Assembly: GCA_964617665.1 (NCBI GenBank)
Contig: CAZUAH010000283.1
Coordinates: 1 to 17,443 of the forward strand
Length of the DNA: 17,443 nt
From: JADHUC01 sp964617665
GTDB taxonomy: Bacteria > Planctomycetota > Planctomycetia > Pirellulales > Pirellulaceae
Reading direction: 5' to 3'
The first letter of the stretch is position 1, and every line of letters starts with the position of its first letter. Under the pieces are notes generated by a model. The model made no database searches and was not told where the DNA came from. It worked only from the letters and a program-made list of their open reading frames with translations. The position numbers were made by a program, and so were the translations under genes. Shown here in pieces: positions 6,883 to 13,707 of the stretch.

Positions 6883-8379
6883 ATGCTCGAGCACATCGAC
6901 CTGACGAAAAAGCTCTCCAAAGAGGCGTACCAAGAGATCTTTCCAGAAATGGAGATTCGCATGGGTTCGCTGCAACGCGCGGCTCGAGCGGCCGGTGTGC
7001 CCGTGATTCTTGTTTTCGAGGGGTGGGACACGGCGGGCAAGGGCCGGCAGATTAATCGTTTGACGCGAACGCTTGATCCGCGCGGTTATCGAGTCCATGC
7101 CATTTCGGCGCCCAACGAAGTGGAACAGCATTTCCCGTGGCTCTGGCGTTTTTGGCAGAACATCCCGCCGGCCGGACGATTCGCCATATTCGATCGTTCA
7201 TGGTATGGCCGCGTTTTGGTGGAGAGAATGGAGGGACTCACGGACGAGGCCCAATGGCAGGAAGCCTTTGACGAGATAATCCAGTTCGAACGTCAATTGG
7301 CCGATTCCGGCGTCGTGATCGTCAAGTTCTGGCTTCACATCTCCCAGAAAGAACAGAAATCACGGCTCAAGGCTCTCGAAAAGGACCCCGCGCGTTCCTG
7401 GAAAGCGGATGAAGAGGAGTGGCGGCAAAACAAGAACTACGACAAATGGCTAGTGGCCGTCGAGCAGATGTTGGAGCGTACCGGTACCGCCTGCGCTCCT
7501 TGGACGGTAGTTGAATCGACCCAGAATCGTCTTGGCCGGGTTCGAGTCTTCGAGACGATTCTGGATCGAGTCCAACAGGAGGTGGATCGCCGCGCCGAAC
7601 TACCAAAGACGAAACCCGACCCGATGCCGGAACCGCCCGAGTCGCCAATGACTGAACAGACGATTCTGGACCGAATCGACCTGAGCCTGTCGCTGGAACG
7701 TGATACGTACAAAGAGCAACTTGACGATCTGCAAGAACGTCTTCGCGAATTGGAGCATCGGTTGTATCTGGAACGAATCCCTGCGGTGATTGTCTACGAA
7801 GGGCAGGATGCTGCGGGCAAGGGTGGTAGCATAAAGCGGCTGACCAATGGCCTCGATCCTCGCGGCTATTCGGTTGTACCGATCGCTGCGCCAAACGATG
7901 AGGAGCGTAGGCGACATTACCTGTGGCGCTTCTGGCGTGCCGTACCGAAGGCTGGTCATATTTCCATCTTCGACCGATCGTGGTACGGGCGGGTATTGGT
8001 CGAGCGTGTGGAGGGATTCTGTTCAGAGGAAGATTGGTCACGAGCTTTTCGCGAGATCAACGAGTTCGAACATCAACTGGCTGACTTCGGTACAGTGATC
8101 GTGAAGTTTTGGCTCCAGATCGACCGCGAAGAACAAATGCAGCGTTTCGAAGCTCGGAAGGAGGATCCCTATAAGCAGTGGAAGATCACGGACGAGGACT
8201 GGCGCAACCGTGAGAAGTGGCGACAGTACAAGATGGCCGTGGTGGACATGCTGCAGAAGACAAGTACTACGTACGCTCCCTGGACGTTGCTGGAAGCGAA
8301 CTGCAAACGCCACGCCCGAATCAAAGCCCTCCGCACCGTCGCTGACGCAATCGAAGCAGCTTTGAAGAAACGCGAATAG
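6883..8379 (+). CDS. pap: Polyphosphate:AMP phosphotransferase (two-domain PPK2)
   Basis: 498-residue tandem PPK2 protein of the Pap type, which uses polyphosphate to phosphorylate AMP to ADP in the cytoplasm. Domain 1 (about 1-235) has Walker A 'EGWDTAGKG' (46-54) and Walker B/lid 'IFDRSWYGRVLVER' (102-115). Domain 2 (about 260-498) has 'EGQDAAGKGG' (306-315) and 'IFDRSWYGRVLVER' again (362-375). Both halves also keep 'LDPRGY', 'LWRFW', 'VIVKFWL' and 'APWT', so both look potentially functional; a Pro-rich linker (about 241-256) joins them. A GTG at 6871 is in frame, but ATG 6883 has GGAG with 6-nt spacing and begins with the family's first helix. Divergent from the PQQ-propeller gene and convergent with the amidohydrolase; no polyphosphate kinase neighbour is visible. 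Confidence 0.93.
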   Translation: MLEHIDLTKKLSKEAYQEIFPEMEIRMGSLQRAARAAGVPVILVFEGWDTAGKGRQINRLTRTLDPRGYRVHAISAPNEVEQHFPWLWRFWQNIPPAGRFAIFDRSWYGRVLVERMEGLTDEAQWQEAFDEIIQFERQLADSGVVIVKFWLHISQKEQKSRLKALEKDPARSWKADEEEWRQNKNYDKWLVAVEQMLERTGTACAPWTVVESTQNRLGRVRVFETILDRVQQEVDRRAELPKTKPDPMPEPPESPMTEQTILDRIDLSLSLERDTYKEQLDDLQERLRELEHRLYLERIPAVIVYEGQDAAGKGGSIKRLTNGLDPRGYSVVPIAAPNDEERRRHYLWRFWRAVPKAGHISIFDRSWYGRVLVERVEGFCSEEDWSRAFREINEFEHQLADFGTVIVKFWLQIDREEQMQRFEARKEDPYKQWKITDEDWRNREKWRQYKMAVVDMLQKTSTTYAPWTLLEANCKRHARIKALRTVADAIEAALKKRE

Positions 8380-8414
8380 GCGACCGCCCAGACATGTACG
8401 GTTCGGCCAGAAGC

Positions 8415-8446
8415 CCAGAAGGGAGTCAGCGCCTTGGCCCTTCTGG
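8415..8446. terminator. Hairpin after pap, possible bidirectional terminator
   Basis: Perfect 9-bp stem CCAGAAGGG (8415-8423) / CCCTTCTGG (8438-8446), 14-nt loop, 36 bp after the pap stop and between convergent genes. No T run follows on either strand, so termination is inferred from position and stem strength. Confidence 0.45.
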
Positions 8447-8559
8447 CAGTTAGCGTTCTATCCGCGGCTCGCCTGCAAGTCGCCCCCGGATGAAGTGTCC
8501 AACTCACTTCCAGTCGAGTAGCCTTGGCAGGGGGGAGAATCCGTGCCGAGTTGTGTCTT

Positions 8560-8619
8560 GGATTTCGGTCATTCCTGATTGGAATTTGTTTCGTACTTCG
8601 GATTTTGACATTCGGATTT
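8560..8619. repeat. Degenerate 'TTCGGATTT' repeat tract
   Basis: TTCGGATTT occurs twice (8597-8605 and 8611-8619), with a related GGATTTCGG at 8560-8568 and a small ATTCC/GGAAT hairpin (8571-8585). The tract is richer in T than its surroundings and reaches the amidohydrolase stop. It resembles degenerate intergenic repeats I associate with planctomycete genomes, but copies elsewhere cannot be checked here. Confidence 0.35.
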
Positions 8620-9587
8620 CACGGTGAGTCTATGCCCATCAGGTCCAGAATCTGGTTCGAGTATCGCGGTCCGAAATCGAAGGACTCCTTGATTCGCAGG
8701 TCCATGTCCAGTGGATTGCGGCGTTGCGCGGGAAAAGGCCCAGTGCGCAGCACGTACGGCAATCGCGACGGCGGGAGGGGATAGTCACTGCCGTGGATGA
8801 TACGAAGTTTGATCTCCGGCGATTCACGACTGAGCCGTTTCAGCGACCGCCAACGAGCCATCGTGGCCATGATCGACGTATCGCCGTACAAATTGTCGTA
8901 TCGCTGCATCGTGCGGACAAAACTCGGGTAAAAGTCCTCCCGGTCGAAGAAGATGCAAGTGCCGCAGTGGGCCGCGATGACCGGTCCGCCGTGATCGAGG
9001 ACTCGTGCCAAACGACTGGGATCGGAGAATTCCTGAGAGACGACTTTGCAGGAGTGCTCGTAGCCGGTGTGGAACATCAACACAATGCCCAGATCGCAGG
9101 CGCGCCGGTAGAACGGATCGTAGTCGGCCAGCGCCGGATCGACGCCCTGGATTGAAGTGTGAACCTTTATCAGCCGGCAACCGGCTTCGTAGCACCGTTC
9201 AAGCTCGGCCAAGGCGTCCTTGCGTATCGGATTGATGGAACAGCCCGCCAGGATCTTCGGCGAACGTTCGGCTAGATCCAGGACGTACCCGTTCGACACG
9301 TAAAAATCGGTCGCCGTCTCGTCCCGTGATCCGTCGTGACGGTAGATGGCATCTTGAGCCAGGACGACGACATAGTCCAATTGGGACTCGGCTATTTCTC
9401 GCGCAAGGCGGTTGCGGATCTTCTCGGTCAACGTCGCTCCGGCTTCGCGACGTATCTTGGTCCACCAGACGGCGAACCGCGTCAGCAATGACTTGCGAGT
9501 GCGCTCGCTGAGGAATCCATCCTGCGGATTCTCACCCCAGCAAAACACATGGGTGTGGGCGTCGACGACGAGTCGGCTATCCATCAT
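8619..9587 (-). CDS. Amidohydrolase family protein (PF04909-like), overlaps RT gene
   Basis: 322-residue metal-dependent TIM-barrel hydrolase of the Amidohydro_2 type. The metal ligand motif 'VVDAHTHVF' gives His11 and His13. Further expected ligands follow in barrel order: His173 in 'LMFHTGYEH', His207 in 'IAAHCG' and Asp268 in 'IIHGSDYPLPP'. 'CRLIKVH' supplies a conserved Lys141 region. Relatives hydrolyse or decarboxylate small cyclic or aromatic acids; the substrate is unknown and there is no signal peptide. The ATG at 9587 (or the adjoining 9584) overlaps the upstream RT stop by 11 bp, implying one transcript and translational coupling. A TTG at 9611 is in frame but would lengthen the overlap. 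Because of the coupling it is a candidate retron accessory gene, although an unrelated metabolic enzyme is quite possible. Confidence 0.88.
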   Translation of the reverse strand: MMDSRLVVDAHTHVFCWGENPQDGFLSERTRKSLLTRFAVWWTKIRREAGATLTEKIRNRLAREIAESQLDYVVVLAQDAIYRHDGSRDETATDFYVSNGYVLDLAERSPKILAGCSINPIRKDALAELERCYEAGCRLIKVHTSIQGVDPALADYDPFYRRACDLGIVLMFHTGYEHSCKVVSQEFSDPSRLARVLDHGGPVIAAHCGTCIFFDREDFYPSFVRTMQRYDNLYGDTSIMATMARWRSLKRLSRESPEIKLRIIHGSDYPLPPSRLPYVLRTGPFPAQRRNPLDMDLRIKESFDFGPRYSNQILDLMGIDSP

Positions 9588-10548
9588 CACCGCCCGTCGA
9601 CTGATTAGCAATCATCGCCTGCAACGCTCGCCAGCCCTCCAGTTGCGATGGCGTCAGCGTAGGACGATTTGCGGACGGATTGGCGAAATCAAAGGGCGAC
9701 TCCTTCGCCTTCCGGGCGCGATGCTCGACCGCGCGCAGCCATCGGCGAGTCTTTCGGGGAAGGTTCACAACGTCGTTGACGACCAGTCCGGTCACCATCT
9801 GGCGGTGATGACGTCGGCGGACACTCTGCTTCTTGCGTCGATGCACTTGGTAGCCTTCTTCGCCCGCGACGCGCCGCACGAAGGCTCGCATAAAGGCGAT
9901 CCTGTTCGGACATCTTTCCAGGCTGAAAGGCGGCGGCTGGCCCGCGCGGGCTACCCATTCTTCTTCCGGCTCCTCCTTGGGAAACGAAATGGTGATGTCA
10001 TCGGCGTATCGCGTGTACACGCCACCCAGCGCTTTGGCCATGCCTGCCAGCCGGGCGTCGAATCGGTAGTTGAGCAGATTGCTCAGTCGAGGACTGGTCG
10101 GGGCACCTTGAGGAAGGCTGCCTTCGTGTGTACATAATCGCGTGAGGATCTTGGTTGCTCGGCGGTTCCAGCCGATGCGACGAAAGTACTTCTTGATTCG
10201 GCGTTCGGTCGTGGAAGGGAAGAAGTCGACCAGATCGAACCGGATGACGACGTCTTGGCCCTGATGCGCCCGCGCGTTGGTGACGATCGACCGGCCTCGC
10301 TCGAAACCGTGGGCCGCTGGATGAGCACGCAGCCGAGTCAGTAGCCGACGAAGCATGCGACGCTGCAGTTGCTTCAGCTTTTCGTTTGGTGCGAGGATTC
10401 GCCTGTTCCCGCCTGATCGCTTGGGAATGGTGAACCTGCGGTACTCGGGCTGGAAACGTCGAAGCTCTCTCGCCTCCACGTCGAGTCGCCGGGCCAGTTC
10501 TCCCAGGCCATATCCGCGGCCCCACAGCAGCCAACTGAGGAATCCCAT
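9577..10548 (-). CDS. Retron-type reverse transcriptase
   Basis: 323-residue RNA-directed DNA polymerase. Fingers: 'RFTIPKRSGGNRRILAPNEKLKQLQ' (in part, 38-62). Retron region X: 'TNARAHQG', the NAxxH motif at 91-95. Palm motif A: 'RFDLVDFFPST' with Asp105. 'LPQGAPTSPRLSN' (145-157). Catalytic 'YTRYADDITISF' with YADD at 181-184. Region Y: 'MVTGLVVND' with VTG at 252-254. NAxxH plus VTG together mark retron RTs, which copy part of a cognate ncRNA into msDNA; most act in phage defence. A 30-residue acidic/Pro-rich insert follows YADD. There is no maturase or endonuclease domain, arguing against a group II intron. The frame stays open upstream only through homopolymer sequence next to an assembly gap; ATG 10548 is chosen because GGAGG lies 6 nt before it. 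Stop overlaps the amidohydrolase start. Confidence 0.92.
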   Translation of the reverse strand: MGFLSWLLWGRGYGLGELARRLDVEARELRRFQPEYRRFTIPKRSGGNRRILAPNEKLKQLQRRMLRRLLTRLRAHPAAHGFERGRSIVTNARAHQGQDVVIRFDLVDFFPSTTERRIKKYFRRIGWNRRATKILTRLCTHEGSLPQGAPTSPRLSNLLNYRFDARLAGMAKALGGVYTRYADDITISFPKEEPEEEWVARAGQPPPFSLERCPNRIAFMRAFVRRVAGEEGYQVHRRKKQSVRRRHHRQMVTGLVVNDVVNLPRKTRRWLRAVEHRARKAKESPFDFANPSANRPTLTPSQLEGWRALQAMIANQSTGGDDG

Positions 10549-10583
10549 CACCGGCCTCCGCGATTGGTGACTGCAGAAAGGAA

Positions 10584-10669
10584 CGAGGTGATTGGCGAAA
10601 CAAAGGGCGCGACGTCGGCCGTCGGCCTCCGCAGCGCCCTGACTGTCTTGCTTCGTGTCGGCCACCTCG
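10584..10669 (-). ncRNA. Candidate retron ncRNA (msr-msd) segment
   Basis: Retron ncRNAs sit just upstream of the RT and are bounded by inverted repeats a1/a2. On the RT strand, CGAGGTG (10669-10663) and CACCTCG (10590-10584) form a perfect 7-bp pair that ends 36 nt before the RT start codon. Between them is a strong hairpin, AGGGCGC (10640-10634) / GCGCCCT (10610-10604), with an inner CGACG/CGTCG stem and 5-nt loop (10624-10620 with 10614-10610). At 86 nt this is short for a full msr-msd, and I cannot identify the branching G with confidence, so either this is a compact element or part of the ncRNA extends into the unassembled stretch beyond 10682. Confidence 0.4.
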
Positions 10670-10682
10670 AAAAATAAAAACA

Positions 10683-10803
<121 letters not shown>

Positions 10804-10909
10804 CCGTCTCTCCGAGAGTCCATCGGGACCCGGTCGACGAATCATCGACCTGCGCTCAACGAGCGCCACCAAGACAGCTTACATCATCATCGCATCCGTG
10901 TTCGCGTTG

Positions 10910-12664
10910 TCAATCCTCTGCGCTCAACGCGATCATCTCTTCAACCTCGCCATCCGCGTCAAAGCGTCCCACATAAAACTCGTTGGACAGATTTTGTCCC
11001 AGCAATGTGCGGTTTGCTTGCGGGGTCAACGACCGGTAGAACAACCATTGGCTTCGCCCAGCCTGGACGCGATATCCGGCCGCTGCCGATGGCGGTTGGA
11101 TCTGCAGTTGCTCGCCCACGGTCAGTTGTCGCCACGTGAAGGGCTTGCCTGATCGCTTCCGATCTAGATCGATGAACAAGGGTGCGTAAAGCCGCTGTGC
11201 GCGTGTGTTGTGCCGCAATTCTAATCCGTCCGACGTAGACTCCAGAGAACCGTCGGTTTTGGCAACTCGCCACTCGGGCAGCGCCAACGGCATCACCAAA
11301 CCCAAACGACGGTTCGCGACCAGGTAGCCCTCGTGAGTTTCCTCTGCCGGTCTAAATCGAACGCCATCCGTCAGCGGAAGAACATTTCGATACTCGATAT
11401 CCGCTTCTGCCGAACCCAGCAAGACATCAGCCACCATGAGAAAATGATCTTCGCGCGCCAGTAGAACCTGCCGTTCGATACGCCATCCGTCATCCAAATC
11501 GGCTCCCAATTCCAAGTAGTCCACGTCGTCATCGGAATACCAGCAGTTCTGTTGCCAACCGGACCGAAGCTCCAACAGCCGCCCGTCAACCGAAATACCC
11601 ATGTTCCATCGGCCGGACCACACTGTCGACGAACCGCAATTCAATTCGGTGCTGAAAGTGCGATCGTGGTACGTCATAACCAGATGCTCGCCGCCACGGA
11701 GCCAGTTTGGACGGAGGACAGCGATCTTGCCCCACTCGGAGTGCGCCGCCGAGTCGGGAAAATACACGACGCGCTGACTCTTCTTTCGCGACGACTTGCG
11801 GCCCGGCAGCACCTGATCGGCGATCGCGTCATCTTCCTGGTCGCCAATCAGCATCAGCGCCGCGTCAAATAGCTGGTCGATGCCCTTCTCTGGCTCGTCA
11901 GCGCAAAGTACCTGCGTGCCGTTCTGTCGCGTCAATTGCAGAGCACGGCGAACCAGCCATTCGTATTGTAGGCGAGCTTGCTTATCAAAGCATTGAACGC
12001 CACCGGCTCGAGACAAGTAGCCGCACCGCGTCCAACAGGCCAGCAACGGACGGAGCAAGGCGAGATGGCGTGCAGCAGGCAGGCCGTTCCCGTCGAGCAA
12101 TTCGTGGACGCCACGGGAGAGCCTTTCCTGCGCGAGCTTGCCCAGCTTGCGGCACGATTCGACTTCCGGAAACAGATAAGACAACACCAGTGGCAATTCG
12201 CCGCCAATTAACTGCTGCTCAAGCGGTTTGTCCGAAACGTCGGCGCCTTCGATTTGCTGAGGCAGCGCCGTCAGGTAGTCGAGTACTTCGCACCAAGGTG
12301 CCGCGGGAAGCGATGCCGCCAAGTGCGGCAGGACATAGCTCCAGGCCAGACATTCCAGGCCAAACGCGGTACTCGTTGGGCGTCCTTCGGCGGCCGACAG
12401 CCACGCTTCCAGCGTCTCTGCCAAGTCCGATGTCTGCGGCCCTTTGCCACGTGTCCAACGCCCTGCGTTCTTGATCAATTGCTTTGTGGCGTCCCCAATA
12501 TCTTTGGTTGTGCCCCACCGCAATGGCGATCTCTTCTTGGCCGGAATCAAACGCAATGGATCAATAGGGACCTCTCGATCGGCCAGATGCGAAGTCCAGG
12601 AATCCCAATCGTCAGGACCGATCATCTTCCGAGTCACCTTCTTCCGTCGCGTCTTTGATGGCAT
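10910..12664 (-). CDS. Conserved hypothetical protein, heparinase II/III-like C-terminal region
   Basis: 584 residues, function not recognised with certainty. The N-terminus is basic ('MPSKTRRKKVTRK') with no signal peptide. Residues about 80-280 are helix-rich, compatible with an alpha/alpha toroid ('LECLAWSYVLPHLA', 'ARHLALLRPLLACW', 'YEWLVRRALQL'). Residues about 300-560 are strand-rich with 'YFPDSAAHSEWGKIAVLRPNW' (in part), 'HDRTFSTELNCGSSTVW', 'DDVDYLELGADLDDGWRIERQVLL' (in part) and 'HFLMVADVLLG'. This resembles the C-terminal beta-sandwich of heparinase II/III and related polysaccharide lyases, which store or cleave acidic glycans, but no catalytic Tyr/His set can be pointed to. Start ATG 12664; the gene diverges from the YdjY-domain gene by about 95 bp. 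It lies upstream of the retron RT on the same strand, separated by 361 bp. Confidence 0.7.
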   Translation of the reverse strand: MPSKTRRKKVTRKMIGPDDWDSWTSHLADREVPIDPLRLIPAKKRSPLRWGTTKDIGDATKQLIKNAGRWTRGKGPQTSDLAETLEAWLSAAEGRPTSTAFGLECLAWSYVLPHLAASLPAAPWCEVLDYLTALPQQIEGADVSDKPLEQQLIGGELPLVLSYLFPEVESCRKLGKLAQERLSRGVHELLDGNGLPAARHLALLRPLLACWTRCGYLSRAGGVQCFDKQARLQYEWLVRRALQLTRQNGTQVLCADEPEKGIDQLFDAALMLIGDQEDDAIADQVLPGRKSSRKKSQRVVYFPDSAAHSEWGKIAVLRPNWLRGGEHLVMTYHDRTFSTELNCGSSTVWSGRWNMGISVDGRLLELRSGWQQNCWYSDDDVDYLELGADLDDGWRIERQVLLAREDHFLMVADVLLGSAEADIEYRNVLPLTDGVRFRPAEETHEGYLVANRRLGLVMPLALPEWRVAKTDGSLESTSDGLELRHNTRAQRLYAPLFIDLDRKRSGKPFTWRQLTVGEQLQIQPPSAAAGYRVQAGRSQWLFYRSLTPQANRTLLGQNLSNEFYVGRFDADGEVEEMIALSAED

Positions 12665-12759
12665 GGCGGATGACTTTCGTCGTGTATTATGGAATAATTA
12701 TGCTGATCGATAGCGAAACAAGGTACCGTATCTTAACGTTCTTACCAGGGGACATGGGA

Positions 12760-13545
12760 ATGCGCAATAGATTCTGGCTGCTCGCCGTCCTGCATCCGTT
12801 TCTGATCGGCGGCTTACTCGCTTGTGGAGCGATCGCGTCTGGGCAGGAAGTTGGCGCGAGTGTTGCTGCTGCGAAGCCATCGCCAAAGCACTCAGACATT
12901 CCGATCGTCGAAGCCGACCTGAAGCCCCTGACGAAAGATCGCACCTTACACATTGACACGAAACGAAAGCTGGTAGTCGTCAACGCCGAGGTCTGCCTGA
13001 CGGAAGGCCAGTTGGAGATGTTCGCCTGTCCGAAAGGCTCAAAGGAACACGAATCCATCGTCGCTGTACATTGCAAACCACAATACGTTCACGCGGCGCT
13101 CCTTGCGGTTGGTGCGAAGAAAGGGAAACCGGTTCAATTCATGCCCGAGTACAAGCCTGCCAGCGGCACTAGGATCGACATCGACATGCTATGGCAAGAC
13201 AAGAACGGCAAGAAGCACCGTGTCCGAGCCCAAGAGTGGATTCAGCACGCCGAGACCGGCAAGCCGATGCCGTATCATTGGGTTTTCGCTGGCAGTGGAG
13301 AAGAAGTCGATCAACACACCGGCCGGCGTTACTACTGGGCAGACGGCGGCGATTTCATCTGCGTTTCGAATTTCGCGACCGCTACTTTGGACCTACCCGT
13401 AGAGAGCAGTCAGACCAACGCCGCGCTGCTATTCCACGCCTATACGGAGCACATCCCGCCAAAGGGAACCAAAGTGCGCATGGCGCTGATCCCTCGGCAC
13501 GACGAAAAGGACAAGAGAGCGCCAGCGGGCGACGATGCGTCATGA
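12760..13545 (+). CDS. YdjY domain-containing secreted protein
   Basis: 261 residues from ATG 12760. A hydrophobic N-terminal signal ('WLLAVLHPFLIGGLLACGAI') is followed by a Q/A/S/P-rich linker and then a single domain that I recognise as the planctomycete YdjY-domain family: 'HIDTKRKLVVVNAEVCLTEGQLEMF' (in part), 'CPKGSKEHESIVAV', 'VHAALLAVGAKKGKPV', 'WIQHAETGKPMPYHWVFAGS' and a closing 'ICVSNFATATLDLPV'. The biochemical role is unknown. 'GGLLAC' is close to a lipobox, but Leu at -2 is unusual, so lipidation is uncertain. The frame opens at 12655 with several Met codons; ATG 12754 and 12760 both precede the signal peptide, and AGGGG is spaced 8 nt from 12760 but only 2 nt from 12754. Stands alone between a divergent gene and the SUMF1 gene 162 bp downstream. 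Confidence 0.82.
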   Translation: MRNRFWLLAVLHPFLIGGLLACGAIASGQEVGASVAAAKPSPKHSDIPIVEADLKPLTKDRTLHIDTKRKLVVVNAEVCLTEGQLEMFACPKGSKEHESIVAVHCKPQYVHAALLAVGAKKGKPVQFMPEYKPASGTRIDIDMLWQDKNGKKHRVRAQEWIQHAETGKPMPYHWVFAGSGEEVDQHTGRRYYWADGGDFICVSNFATATLDLPVESSQTNAALLFHAYTEHIPPKGTKVRMALIPRHDEKDKRAPAGDDAS

Positions 13546-13665
13546 ATGTCGATTCCCTCTAACATTCTCCGAATCCAGCCGAAGCCAACGCGGCCACGTG
13601 CGGCGGATACTTTTCTCGAATGCTCTTACGCGATTCTTTCGCACGCGGTGACCGACGGGTAAAAT

Positions 13666-13683
13666 TTCGGTGTTGGTACCGAA
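13666..13683 (+). promoter_or_regulatory. Leader hairpin before SUMF1 gene
   Basis: TTCGGT (13666-13671) and ACCGAA (13678-13683) form a perfect 6-bp stem with a 6-nt loop, 12 nt ahead of the GGAGGA ribosome site (13696-13701) of the next gene. It could be a 5'-UTR structure. No other structure is evident in the 162-bp intergenic region. Confidence 0.25.
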
Positions 13684-13707
13684 GCCTACAACGCCGGAGG
13701 AACCGCC

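Noticed and set aside
9577..10548. Group II intron or transposon-borne RT
   Set aside because: No maturase X/thumb extension, HNH domain or intron RNA domains, and the retron NAxxH/VTG motifs are present instead.
10850..10929. Two CTGCGCTCAACG copies flanking the end of the heparinase-like gene
   Set aside because: Only 12 bp, no element between them and a nearby assembly artefact; not enough to call a target-site duplication.
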